The notes: a model not told the origin generated them from the letters alone. A stretch of 64,000 nucleotides of DNA from Polytrichum commune (GCA_950295325.1 OX485807.1:19315666-19379665), one strand, 5' to 3'. Shown: positions 24,654-37,110, counted from the stretch's first letter. Translations and numbers: made by a program.

Positions 24654-25018
24654 GAGTAGAGGCGCCTATTCCCAATTAGGGCCCATCGGCCATCTATAGG
24701 GTACCGTAATTCCAATAAGCCTAGGACTCGGTTTCGATCAGGCCGGAAGCGATAGTGTCATGACACATGTCCTGGTTTTGAGTGCTGAAGCGAGGAGGAA
24801 TGAGTGGTTATGGTAGACTCTAGACATTGGCAATATGTTCGGGCCGACTTTTGGCTTCAAAACTCCACATTACTTTTTGTTAAAGGAATAAAATTATCGA
24901 AAAAAGTATAGTCCTCCTAATTTCTATCTTCCTACATGGGAAAATTTTGCACCGCCTTATACTTCTGCAGACCTGATGCATAATCTCTCCAAGTGATGAG
25001 TTATGGGTGCCTCTACTC
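24654..25018. mobile_element. TA-duplicating MITE, family E copy 1
   Basis: The 365-bp element is flanked by TA (24652-24653, 25019-25020). The left end starts GAGTAGAGGCGCC and the right end reads GAGTAGAGGCACC inward. The same terminus type bounds the element at 51732-52047, also with TA. No coding capacity. Confidence 0.75.
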
Positions 25019-25177
25019 TAGTATCCCTTTGCCCACTTATCCATCAGTTCCTTCACTCACCCACATACTAGAATAGACATACATATTTCCATTAAGTTAA
25101 TAAATTTCGCATAAATGTAGTACATGTGTGATATATGTTGCAGTGATTTTTTTCCACATATCTACAAATTGCTATAA

Positions 25178-25567
25178 TGGCCAATTCACATGGAGTCCCA
25201 AGTCCCAAGTCCCACTCATGTTAGCAAGTCCCAACATGGAGGCAAAGTCCCAACTTTTGAGTCTCAAGAATCCATTCAAATACGGTAAAGTATCATTAAA
25301 GACGGATCTTGATTATTTAATGCACGAATATTTGTGGGACTTGTCTTGAGAGTTGGGTCTAGCTTTTTGCTTCACCCAACTCTCAACACAAGTCCCAAGC
25401 CTCACCTCCAAAAAGTGTTGCCATGTACACATCCATGTCATACTTGGGACTTAGAACTTGGGACCCCGTGTGAAGTGGGAAGTCCCACCCTCCATGCTCT
25501 CAACGACTGAGACTGCACAAATTGACCTCATGTGACTTGGGACTTGAGACCCCATATGAACCGCCCC
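25178..25567. mobile_element. Tourist-like MITE with a central hairpin
   Basis: The 390-bp element is flanked by TAA (25175-25177, 25568-25570). Termini align base for base: TGGCCAATTCACATGGAGTC on the left, GGGGCGGTTCATATGGGGTC inward from the right. AAGTCCCA or its complement recurs many times inside. A central hairpin with 24-bp arms (25335-25358 and 25374-25397), one mismatch and a 15-nt loop lies within. Confidence 0.8.
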
Positions 25568-25944
25568 TAAGAACGTTTTAACAAAAAATCATAATTTATT
25601 TCCAACTCTGAAATCATTATAAATTGTCAAAGGCAATATTCTCTCCCAACTCATATTCACAACATAGGTTGACCTATTTCCAATAACTAGGAGATGAAAC
25701 TCAAGTAAAATTAGTGCCCTTCTCAAGGAACCCATATGCATGCCCTTTTAACTTATTTTTTCCATCATGTTAATGTGAAGGCAACATGTGGGGAAATTCA
25801 CGGTTTTTTCCATCACAATAGAAAATGACATCTACATGTGTGAAACTTCACAACTTTAGGGGATCTCTATATATTCATATTGGGGGGGGGGTCGGAAATG
25901 GGTTTGTTAACTCTACATGAAATGAAATTGATTTTATAGTGCGG

Positions 25945-26485
25945 GATTACTAGGGGGGGGGTATTGCATACAAGAGTGCCTTCCATTCATTCAACATAAA
26001 TTATTCGAAATAGTATGCAATCTAGAAATTACTATTTCTCCTTGATTTGACACAAAGATTGGTTTTAAATACCCTGAATTAGTCTAGGCCAAGTCATTTG
26101 AGATGAATCAAACACAAACATACACATGGTCAAGTTTTTAGGTTGGATGGATGAGATATACTCTCGTATGCAGTTATTCCCTCTATCCCAAACGGGAAGA
26201 ATTGGTTTTAGTCCATGATTACCAAAGGGGGGGGGGAGAGAGAGAGAGGTATATCACATACAAGAGTACATACCATTCATTCAACATCAAATCTTGGAGA
26301 TATTAAGCAATCCGTAAGTTACTAATTCTCGTCGATTTGATATCGAAATTGGTTTTAAAGACCCCAAATTAGTCTAGACTGAGTCATTTGAGATGAACCG
26401 GATGCAAATGCATAGGAGGTCAAGTTTTTATGTTGGATGGATGAGAGGTACTCTCATATGTAGTGGTTCCTCCTATTCCAAACGG
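25945..26485 (+). repeat. Dispersed repeat I, tandem pair
   Basis: Two units of about 290 bp share CATTCATTCAACAT, GGTTTTAAA, AATTAGTCTAG, TCATTTGAGATGAA and TTGGATGGATGAGA. A further copy is at 53370-53610. Inverted fragments occur near 29560-29790 and 34265-34400. Confidence 0.75.
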
Positions 26486-26562
26486 TGGAGATCTGGCCAC
26501 TACTGTAGTTACGTGCCGGCCGGTTGAGTTTGAGAAATGGCCGGTTCAAGTTCAAAACTTTA

Positions 26563-27055
26563 GGGCCACTTCACACACGAGACTGAGAGCCCGTGACCAT
26601 TACACTTCAAGCACTCTCATTGGTGGAAAAGGCGGAGGCGGTCCAAGTTCGCTTCACACTACACTTGAGGGACCAACGGTGTAAGTGAATGCAAGATGGA
26701 TGTAAAGTCTACATGGATTCCTACATGGCATCAAATCAATCATGTTTCATGGTCACTTAAATTATTTTCAAAAACCACCTCTTGGAGATAGGCCTAAAAT
26801 AAAACCAGGAGACCATGGCATTCCAAATGCTCAATAAAGTTGATTTATTTTATCATGTGTGAGGATCCGCATGAATAGAAATTCATTGAAATAGCATTTG
26901 GTCGAGGACCCAGTCACATATGACTTCACACTACACTTGAGGGTTTGTGACCACGCTACATGATTTTGGAGGTGTGTTGGGACGGCCTTTGGACACTTTC
27001 TTTTGGCTCTCACAATTTCATGGTCACGGCTCTTGGCTCGTGTGTAAAGTGGCCC
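26563..27055. mobile_element. Tourist-like MITE inserted in repeat H
   Basis: The 493-bp element is flanked by TTA (26560-26562, 27056-27058). Ends are GGGCCACTTCACACACGAG on the left and GGGCCACTTTACACACGAG inward from the right, followed on both sides by GTGACCAT. Flanking DNA on the two sides joins into repeat H as seen at 36770-37110, which confirms an insertion. TTA duplication points to the PIF/Harbinger superfamily. Confidence 0.9.
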
Positions 27056-27394
27056 TTAGAAGAGTGAATCGTTGATCGATTTAGAGGAATCCATAGCATA
27101 CAACTTAAGTTAATAAAGGAAAACCGAAAGATATCAGTTGGCAACCGGTTGGACTTGGAAACACTTGGATCTCAATCTATTATGTCCATGTATTCCCCAT
27201 ACATTAGTTTGGGAAGCCAAAAGGTTTATGTTACTAAAGGTGCATTGACGTGGTGTCAAGCAGTCCAATTCCATGGAGTCCATCAAAGTGTTGTGGTCTC
27301 CATGAGATTGGAGGTTTATTTCAACTTGATGGTCAAACTAGAAGAAAGACTTGACTTGAGATTGTCTAGTACTGCGTTTTGAAATAGGGAAGCA

Positions 27395-27550
27395 AGGTAG
27401 TATTTTTGATGGAGTTCTAGAGGGGACATTCTATCACAAAAGTGTGTCTCACTGACGTAGGATCATAAATGACATGATTTGTTATATGTAGGGTTGGGAT
27501 AGTTGATTACCAATTAATTTTAATGACGAGTTTATGATTCAAGATGCAGT
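27395..27550 (-). mobile_element. LINE 3' fragment
   Basis: Diverged, stop-containing copy of the frame at 19730-19945. VRHTFVIECPL and NSIK are still readable on the minus strand. Confidence 0.6.
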
Positions 27551-28109
27551 AAGCAACAATGAAATTAATTTGATAATGTTGGCCTTTAAAGGACCAAGGG
27601 TTTAAATGTACAACCATATACAAAGTGCCTACAAGCCTCGTCGCGTTGTAAAAACTTATTGTTTATAGTTTTAGGTTGTATGATATACGTTATCTTATGT
27701 AAGGGATAAAATCCAAGTATGCTCACATGTGACATTGATGATCAAAATACTAAGCATGTATTTACATCCAAGAGCACAAATTTGTGTATTTTAATCCAAA
27801 TCTTTAAAAACATTCCAAGTATCTAACCAATTTGAAAAGTGCACAAGAAGAATGAGCTAAATCCTAGATAGGGTCATTTTTGACATAATTGACTCAAAAT
27901 GAAACAATGTAGCTCAACTGCGTGTTTTGTGCATCTTAGACACTCATATGTTAAAGTCCACAAAGCCACAAGACTTACATGATAAGTACATCAAGGCGAG
28001 GTAAAAAAAAAGGTTGATTATCTTGAGTGACGGAGTGCAATGACCTCCTTGACATAACGATCAATATCCACCAAATGATTCAACTAGTAGAAAGACTTGA
28101 GACTAACTA

Positions 28110-28300
28110 ACTCTATATTCTAAATCAAGGAAGAAGTTGATCTCTAATGGAATTGTAGAGGGGAGAATCCAACACAAAGTTTTCCTTGTTTCAACCACAT
28201 TCAAAGAATAGAAAGTGACATAAACATTTTCCTTAGGGATTGGGATGGTCAACTACCAGCCAATTTCAACATCGAGTTCATCATCAAGGTATAATAAGCA
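28110..28300 (-). mobile_element. LINE 3' fragment
   Basis: Stop-containing minus-strand copy of the same LINE end, with LDVEIGW, LTIPIPKEN and a PLEIN end aligned to 19730-19945. Confidence 0.6.
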
Positions 28301-28549
28301 ACAATACTTTTGTGTTCAAGTGGATGACAAGATTTGCTTCAAACATGCTTCACATTTAAGAAAGTCCTCGAGGTGAAGGTGGTATAGTTTAACAAAGTCC
28401 AAATCAATGTTGAAGTCCACAAAGCCAAAAGGCTTAGGGTAGGCATGTCTCAAATGGTTGGTTATCCCCATTAGCCAATTCTCGTATGAAATCAAGTGCG
28501 CAATTAGTACAAGATAATTAGAAAATCCAAGTTGAGGCCGTAGCCATTT

Positions 28550-28800
28550 TTCTCATGATTTATGGAGCTCGTATGAATATCTTATCTACGATGAAGTGAA
28601 TATTCAATTATTCTTCAATGACCATATAGATCATCTTCATCATGTTGAATATTGAACAAGACATAGTTAATAAATCAAAGTATGTTAGATTCCAATATCT
28701 TTAAACACGTGTTTTTTTGGGTGATTAGTCTTGGATCCACACCTAACCACACCGCTTAAATGTAAGTGCCCAATTAATATGAGTAATCAAATAAGGCATG
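28550..28800 (+). repeat. Dispersed repeat B
   Basis: Family B copy with TCATGATTTATGGAGCTC, TTGAATATTGAAC, AACACGTG, CACACCTAACCACACC and AAGTGCCCAATTAA. Confidence 0.65.
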
Positions 28801-29119
28801 GCTTACCTTGTGTACAACATCACTCAAACATAGGGATATGATTTCTATGCCCAAAATCTAGGTTATGGTTATTCTAGAACGAAAAGGTTCAAATTCTCCC
28901 CTAGTCATATTTTGAGCATGAATATGGTTTTGTGAGTAGTTGTTAAGAGCTTTTATCCATGAACAAAAAGTGAAATCAAGTTTCTCCCACTTAGTAATGT
29001 TATGTGGGACTATAAGTACATAATAAAAGGACTTGAAAAATTAACCTCCTAAAGTAACAGAGTGCATTGTGAGACAATGAACAATATCAACATGATGATC
29101 AAGTGGTAGAAATACTCAA

Positions 29120-29230
29120 TGATATTTAGTACCACGTTATGAAACATATACACAACCCTTTATTCATTGGAGTTGTAAAGAAGGCATCCCAACACAAAAT
29201 GTGCTTCATTTTCAGCTACGTTGTAAGAGA
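29120..29230 (-). mobile_element. LINE 3' fragment, short
   Basis: GGAGTTGTAAAGAAGGCAT, then CCAACACAAAATGTGCTTCA, aligns with 19790-19860 of the best LINE copy. Confidence 0.5.
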
Positions 29231-30829
29231 TACCTTGTTTTAGACTCGTCTATTCTATATGTATCCCTCATCATAGTTTTATCAAATCAATAACTTTTGC
29301 TTAGTGGAAATTGATCCTTAATCGTCTAAGAGTCTTAATGTATGACCTATATACATCATTTTTTAAGCTTGTTAGACTTTGAAATTAGCATCATAAACCC
29401 CAAATTAGTCTCGAAGGATCCACTTGAACTAAACTAGCCACAAACCTACATGGGACATGATTTACCTCTATCCCATTTATTTTGGTACGATTGGTGGGGC
29501 CCCAGCTCAAAGGCCAAGACATTTACTAGCCCTAGCCATGAATTAAAAGTGGAAGGGAATTATTGTATATGAGTGTACCTCTCATCTATCCAACATCAAA
29601 ACTTGACCCAATGTAGGTTTGTTGATGATTCATCTTGAATGACTTGGGCTAGACTAATGCATGGTCTTTAGGCCACTTCCAATGTTGAATTGAATAAAAA
29701 TAAGAAGCTCCGGGATGTATACTAGTTTATGGCTTTGATATCGGATGAAATAGAGGTACGCTCATATACAATAATTCCCTCTTTCTCCTAAATTAACCCT
29801 TAACTTCCCAAACCCATGAAAGGGTTGTTTTGAGTGCATTTCATTCAATGTTTGTTGTGGAATTGTCATGGACAAGCTTTGAGGTTAAAACGGGATTTGT
29901 CTGTAGGATCTTGAAACATGGAAGATGAGCTATAACGAGAGGAAAAATGGGGCATGAATACCCCTAGGATTTTTAGGTTATACCAATTGAAGGAAGTGAT
30001 GCACAATAAAATGTCATATTTTGTCCCCTTGAAAATGACCCTTGACCAATCAAATTGAAGTGGAATATGAGCAGAAGGCTCGTGTGATCCTCTAGATGGG
30101 AACAACTCAATAGTTGAGCATTTCCACAAATCCTCGTGCAAAAATGAGCAAATCACACTAGGCTAGCCCCCTTGCATTCGGAGAATGTAAACTATCCCAT
30201 GTTTCTAACCACATGTATACAAAGAAATCCTTAACAATTTGAGAGTGTCCAAAATGTTAAATTGAACAATCGATGTGAGCACAAAATGCCATTTCTACAT
30301 GAACATTAAAATTTTAAAAAGATCACATTTATTTTAATCAAAATAAGCATCTTTTATGTTCATGCAACGTTTGCATTGCAGTGGCAACTACTAGAGTCAA
30401 CACCCTCACATGAGCTCCCAACACAACAAAAGCATGATCATTTCCCACTTTGACACATCTTCACACATTCTAATCGTCTACAAATTACACGATGCATGTG
30501 TCTAAACGTAGATATCCATATTGGCATGATGTTTTAAGGTTTATTTCGATTGTGGATGAACAAGTGAAGTGGGGTTCTCATGCGGGGATGAAATTATCCA
30601 TTAACCAGAAATCGGTTGCTTGGGAAACTAGGGGGTTGAGGAGGCCATGCTTTTATGGTCTCGAGCATGAAGTGGGTATCCATGATAAATGGGTGTACTC
30701 AACCTTATTGATGACGGTACCGGTGTATAATGTGCGATACGCAAAGAGAGTTATTTTTATAAGTACATCTGTCATTGTGTGATGTGAGAGTTTGAAGCCC
30801 GGTTTGTTCGATTGTTCATGTGTTAATTA
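29231..30829. other. Intergenic, decayed repeats
   Basis: Holds partial family I copies. The 96-codon plus-strand frame at 30492-30782 has no recognised domain. No gene is supported. Confidence 0.4.
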
Positions 30830-31359
30830 GGGCCACTTTACACCATGGACCATGAAATCGGACCATGGAAGATGGCCTTTTTCCATGGTCCAACTTCTTA
30901 AAGAATCGATTTACAAAGCCTTTGGATCTCCACTAGGTGTAAATCAAATATGGTCCAAGAGGAATGACCATGCACCAAAAGTGAATGTGCTGATTTAAAA
31001 TATATATATATGCTAAAAATAAATAAAGTTTGATCATTCTCGTATCTTCTCTTATCTTCACCTTCTCTTTTCCAAAAAACACTTCATTAAGAAAAATTAT
31101 GACATCATTGCTTTGCCATGGGCCCTTGCCTTTTTCTACTAGAGCACCTCTTTTGCCTCTCCCATCACAAAACTTGTTGGACCACGTCAACGGATAATGT
31201 AGGCCTTAGAATATGCCTTTTGGGGACTTCAAACTTCATGGTCACTTTGACAGTTTTCCCTTGGTGTAAACCCAAGTCATCCCATGACAAACTTAACAAC
31301 CAATCATATATTTTACAGGGCCTTGGGACAACTTCATGGTCCATGGTGTAAAGTACATG
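30830..31359. mobile_element. Tourist-like MITE, second GGGCCACTTTACAC copy
   Basis: Flanked by TTA (30827-30829, 31360-31362). The left end is GGGCCACTTTACACCATGG. The right end, read inward, keeps ACTTTACACCATGGACCATG after six diverged terminal bases. The terminus is related to the MITE at 26563-27055. Confidence 0.75.
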
Positions 31360-33591
31360 TTAATGTGTACATCTTTGTGGGCAAGGAAAAACACATGTTG
31401 ACAAGAACTTAAGTTAAGCATTTTGTAATGTTTTGTAGCATGCTCGTCGGGTTCCACACTTTGATCGTTGAAAGGTAATTTCCACATTGGATTGACAATT
31501 GTTTTGGCCAATGTGGAAGTGACATGTGTCAAAAACTTCTCCGATAACTAATCATTTTTTGTCAAACCAAAACAACACCTTATGGTAGGTGGCCATGTCA
31601 AGAGTCCTTTCAACTCCACAAACAATTTAAATTGTTGGACCAATTTGTTTCATCTAGTTAGCAATTGTGAACTACATAAGTTGCCATTTTAAGTTTGGAG
31701 ATCAGAGTTGAGATGCAACATGCAAACAAGTAAACCTTTCATTGCACCCCCTCCTCACCCCTCCTTTTTGGGCCCTTCATTATTCAAACCAACTTTCATG
31801 GTTGTCCCACTGCATTATTTGCTTCAATTAATGTGTACTACTACATGTACTTTGGAGTTTCTTACATTTTGAAACCGACGAGGTGATTGTTCCACAATAA
31901 TATGAAATCAACATCGATTATAATGTAGAGATAAGTAGTGTGTATGAATGTTGACCCTATCAATTTCATTGCATCGAAATAATGTGCATCGCGGTTCAAA
32001 TGTTTACAACTATAGAATTTAAAGGCTCTACTTGGTAACAATAAATTTGTGCTTATGTGCAAAGCATCGATGACACAAGGAGAATATGAATCGCATGCAC
32101 GAGTGAGTTGGGTGTGATGAGTCTTTGTTGATTCACATGTTAAGTGACAAGTGGTCATACTATGTTGTCCACCACAATTTCAAGCTTAGCCTCAAAATCA
32201 ATGTGGTCCATTCCATATATTCTACACACTTTTTCAAATGAAAGGTTGTAATATGGAAAAGGGTAATGTGGCATGCCCTTTTATTTCTCCAAGTGACCCA
32301 ACCCCCTCTCTAAAAATTCTCCAAATTTTGTGTCAACAACGAAATCAAACATTCAATTTGGAGGTGGTACATTGATGAAAGGTCTTGATATAAGATCAAA
32401 TTCTCAAAACGAACATGTGTAGATATATCAAGAACCCAAAAGGAAAGTTTGAATGAGAAATAGGGTTATGTGCGATTGTGGGGTTAAGTTAACAAATGCA
32501 CGAGGAGTTGGCAACTCCACTTTGAGTGCAAGAATCGGTGGAGAGCAAAAGTTTGGACTCCGTGGAGTTTATGTGAGGTCCAAATCCAAAGCACGAGAAG
32601 TGAAGTTTCATTAAGGGTCGGATTTGATTACGGCAAAGAATTGCATTGGTTAAGAATTTTAGGGGAATGGAGCAATATGATCGATTGGCTATGAAATGGG
32701 TTCTTCACTGGCCGGGGTTTACGCTATGGCCAAGACTTCTCTGATGGAGAACTTCAAGCTTGGATGAAAAAATGACATGCTTGTCAACATGGCCACACTT
32801 TGTGTTAGGGGAGTTTTTCGGAGGTCAAGTTTCTTGGGGAACCTCAAACCCTCAGACAAAAAACTTGGCCTTCAAAGAACCCCAACTTGAGGCATTTTTT
32901 TAATTTGTTTTTTCCATCTTGTCCGTCATACCAACCGTTGCCTCAAATAACCTTGTCTTGGGCTGTAATTCTTGACCGACCGGTGCACTTTTTCACCACA
33001 ATCTAAACCAACCGTAACGTGACGCCGGATCTTGACCAACTATATATGCCCGAAAACTCCTCAACAATGTTAAAGATAGAAGCCTTCAATGCCCTTCAAA
33101 TGCGATTTGGCCCTTCAAAATATATCTCTCTCAAAACAACCCTTCAAAACGCAACCCCAAATAAAAAACGAAGACGTCACTCGAAGTCCTCAATATAACA
33201 TGCCCGCCACAAGAACCAACAAGCGAAGGGCATTGTCATTACAAGAAGTAGAGCTAAACGGTGGCTTCCTAATTCTTCACATTGTATTGGAAACACGCAT
33301 CATAGAATTCACTCACAAGGTCAACACGAGTTTTGCACTCCATTTCTGCATTCTTGGATCAACGTATTGGATTTGAAGCAGCCCTTCAACCGAAGAGTTG
33401 AAATTCGAAAGCCCTTCGAAATGAAACTCATATGAGGGCTTCAATCTTGAACACCACTAACTCGCTAACTCGTTGGACCCCCATGCCGACACTAGACAAT
33501 ACACTCCACATGGATACTTGTTTTTTGCTCTTCTTTGTGGAGGCCCTATCTCCGTGTGTGCCAAGTGGACCTGCTGCTGCTGCTGCTGCTG
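31360..33591. other. Intergenic, no gene recognised
   Basis: Contains a family B edge near 31600-31720. At 33080-33425 a motif CCCTTCAAA recurs about five times. There is also a CTG run of about seven units at 33571-33590. Confidence 0.4.
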
Positions 33592-33660
33592 AGGAGGAAG
33601 GAGTCTGACCTTGTTTAGGGTTGATGAACATGAGACAAATGTGTGGTCAGACTCCTCCTC
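33592..33660. repeat. Short hairpin beside the CTG run
   Basis: GGAGGAAGGAGTCTGACC at 33592-33609 pairs with GGTCAGACTCCTCCTCC at 33644-33660, with a 34-nt loop and one bulged base. No function assigned. Confidence 0.7.
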
Positions 33661-34817
33661 CATGTCTGTGAGCAGACCTAATAATTGTTCAACAAGAGAA
33701 GCTCCACGTGCTAAGCATGCCTTGCCTTGCATTCTAGAGAATTTTGTTGGTCAGTAACACCAGCCAAAACTTAACTCACGCTTGTTCCAAAAGGTGAATA
33801 AGTTATGTTTGGAAGAGAGAGGGAATTATCGTACATGAGCACATTACGTTCGTCAGCAGCACGGTTGTGTTACATTCTATATGTAGTATCCGACACGCGC
33901 CTTCAGTGTCTTACCTCCTTCATGGCCATTAAATTAAGAAACTACGAAGAAGCCGACCCCGATACGAATAATGAATCATGTCGATATGAATGGTGAGAGT
34001 ATTATGAATAGTATCGGTATTTTCGATGACACTGTTGCTATGAATAGTAAGTTCAAGGAACAATATTGGGATGAACGATAATTTTAGGGAATATTACTAT
34101 GATGAATAATGAAACCTGCGCATAGTGATGACAATGTAACTCCACCCAAATTTTCAAGTTCAGCTTGAATGTGTGAATTTTAAAACGAATATTCTCCATC
34201 TTGTTCGAGGGGCCCGTGGAATATAATTGACGTGTTTTTGGGGTCACGGAGCCGACCCACATGGCTGAATAATGTTGTGAGCGTACCTCTTATTCATCCG
34301 ACAGTAAAGAAAACTTCGTCCCATGTATGTTTGTGGTTGATTGAGTCGTCTCAAATGACTGGGACTAGACTAATGTGTGGTGTTAAAAGCTAAGACCCAT
34401 AACATTATAAGCTTGTAGGGGAGGCTCCTCTTTGTAAACGGGGAAAGGGCATATCTAGCTAGCTTAATTACCTCCATAACAATAGTAATGGCAACAATCG
34501 TTGGATAGACTTGACTTGGTGTCATTGAGTTACCTGCCATGCATGTGCGTGCTCCATCGTGGACCCCAAAAAATAAATCTTGACGCCACAAATATAATAA
34601 TCCATAAAATTCTCACATGTTAGTTCAATGTGACATAATGAACAATACTCATGCTTAGTATGGGTTGTTTAAGAAGGGAACTTTATCATGAAAAATAACC
34701 ATGATCCCATGTTGCAAGAACCTACTTCCAACTAATGTTATGCTGATGTCAAATAAACTTAAAAATAAAATCCTCCGGGCAATATACCATTTTAGGGCTT
34801 TTGTGTTGGATGAATGA

Positions 34818-34866
<49 letters not shown>

Positions 34867-35394
34867 GTTCTTGATTTAAACCAAGTGTTAGCTCTAGGAC
34901 CATGAACCCTCATTTTATACACCTTGCAAATACTTCATTTTTTGTTATAAATATAATAATAAAAAAGAAGGACGATGAGTCATGAAATATATCTTATATA
35001 TACATGGAAAGCAAATGTAATTACCATGTGAATTAAGTTTTCATGAGTATGGATGAATGGAACAAAGTAACCAGGGCTAAGGACGTGAAGCACGTTTTTA
35101 ACCCATGGTGAACTTAGGGTTGGCAGAACTTACCACGGGTAAGATCTTCAATATAAACCCTCAAACCCTAAAGGAGGCTCTTTTTTACCATTCACACAAG
35201 AGCTTGGTGCGGTAACTTAGCACACACTTACTGGGATACTAGATACGTGTGTTAAGGAGAGGATACTAGAGCTGTTCACCAAGCGGAGTATTCTACTTGT
35301 GGTGATACACTCATGGCTAAGGAACAGGTTTGAACACCCATTTGACATTGTGTAATGAGTGTTACCATTTGAAGTACTATTATGCATTTGATGT
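33661..35394. other. Intergenic with a TC microsatellite
   Basis: A TC dinucleotide run lies at about 34820-34865. Otherwise decayed repeat DNA. Confidence 0.5.
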
Positions 35395-36010
35395 AAGTTT
35401 TATGTGTGCAACATGGATAACAACTGGGTTCTGCTGCTATTTACCTCGTGTACGTAACTAATCCTCAATTATTTGTTGGTTGGTTGCATGGGCATAGGTG
35501 AGGCAGACCCTTCACACTCTCAATACAATGATGTATTGTGACTATGACATATTATGCATTTCTTTTGGCTAAGACTACTAGGCATATACCCTGGTATGTA
35601 TTCCATATGTATAGTAGATAGGTTACTTATATGTTGGAGCAAGGCATGAGGATAGGTGATTAAATCTACCAAGGTATGGAATAGTCAGCCACAGTTTGTT
35701 ATCAGTACGTATGAACAATATATGAATACTGAAACCCTAAGTATAATACAAATACTTATGAGGCACAGTATGACATGAAATAGCATGTTTATGTTGATTA
35801 CATACAATTAGACATGGATACAAACACTATGCATTATGCATTGTTAGCATTAAGGTACTGTATAGGAAAGGTATGGTTTGAAAGACTGAGTGGTAAGAGG
35901 GTTCCCACCCACCCACCCTTGCAAAGCAGTGAGGAAGATGTTGAAGGATTAAGCCTCTGAAAAGAGGAAGTTCAAGCTTTGCATAAAGCATTGAAAAGTC
36001 AGCTCTCTCT
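35395..36010 (-). repeat. Dispersed repeat D, inverted copy
   Basis: Reverse-complement match to 15480-16090, with TGGGTTCTGCTGCTATTTAC, GGTGAGGCAGACCC, CCCACCCACCCTTGCAAAG and GAAAAGAGGAAGTTCAAGC in that order. An open frame is absent. Confidence 0.75.
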
Positions 36011-36439
36011 CTCTCTCCGATGGTAGTGACGAAAATACCAGCTACACGAGCATGTAGTGGTTTGTTGTCCCATCAATGAAAAATATGGAAACAAAACTCA
36101 AACTCCCTATTGCAAAAATCAATAATACATTCAAACAAGTTAACATAATTGCTACACAATATGCACATTCCATACTAGTCCATAAGCAAAGACTAGAGAA
36201 TTGTCAACCAATCACATACCTCCAAAACTTGCCATAAATCAACTAATGAACCAATAAACCCATATATGATGTTATAACAAACAAAACTACCTTACCCCTC
36301 TAAATATTACTACGGCCTTGAACGTCTTCCCACCAAAGATGATTACATGTTGCCGGTTAATGTTAATGGTCACTAGTTATTAAATACAATGTCTACTCCT
36401 TGCAAAGGTGAAGTAGTTTCACATCCAACGCCAATGTCC

Positions 36440-36700
36440 TTAGGGCGTGGCCAAGGATATTTTACCAACAAACACTCTATTCACTCCAACCTCCTTCGGA
36501 GATTGGAGTTCTTCTTCTTCTTCTTCTTATGGCTTGTTATCAAGAGAACATTAGAACACCACTGCCGTAAGGCATGGCCTAGGATGTTCTACGAACATAC
36601 ACTTTATTCACTCCGGCCTCCTCCGGAGACCGGAGTTCTTCTTCTTCTTCTTCTACTTCAAGAGAGAGAGAGAGAGAGAACATTATGCCACATCAACAAA
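36440..36700. repeat. 127-bp tandem pair, each with a 27-nt hairpin
   Basis: Two units each end in a hairpin (36483-36509 and 36610-36636) followed by a TTC run. Stems differ by A-to-G and T-to-C changes at paired positions, so pairing is kept in both. An AG run follows the second unit. Confidence 0.85.
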
Positions 36701-36769
36701 GAGGGGGGAACTCCAATTGTTGTGTTGGTGTAGGGTAATTTGGGCAAAACCTGCTTTGACAAAGAATCA

Positions 36770-37110
36770 CGAGAATAATGAATGGGGAGATTTGACCACT
36801 ATATAGTTACAGATGAGTTGGTGGGAGTTTGAGAACTAGCTGGTTGAAGTTCAAGACTATAGGAAAATTATTGATTTTTAAGAGGAATCTATGTAATATA
36901 CCTCGAATCAATAGAGAAAAACTGAATGATCACAACAACATAACATTATTCAGATCCATAACAATGTTATGTGGGACTATTCCACATAATATTGTCAATC
37001 CCACATAACATTGTTATGGATCTGAATAATGTTATGAACACATAACTAGTTGGACTTGGAAACACCAAGATTTTGACCGATTATGTCCAAAAATCTCACA
37101 GGACACTGCC
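36770..37110 (+). repeat. Dispersed repeat H, copy carrying a hairpin
   Basis: Matches the two flanks of the MITE at 26563-27055 and part of 19460-19600 (GAAGTTCAAGACTATAGGAA, AAGAGGAATCTATGTAATAT, then AGTTGGACTTGGAAACACC). It is interrupted by the hairpin at 36939-37036. Confidence 0.7.
36939..37036. repeat. Perfect 38-bp inverted repeat with a 22-nt loop
   Basis: Arms 36939-36976 and 36999-37036 are exactly complementary, starting CATAACATTATTCAG. Other copies of repeat H lack this segment, so it is probably a recently inserted mini-foldback. Confidence 0.9.

Noticed and set aside
30492-30782. 96-codon plus-strand frame
   Set aside because: No recognised family and surrounded by MITE and decayed repeats; likely chance.
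33457-33732. 91-codon minus-strand frame with a Gln run
   Set aside because: The Gln run is only the CTG microsatellite, and no conserved domain or exon partners were seen.
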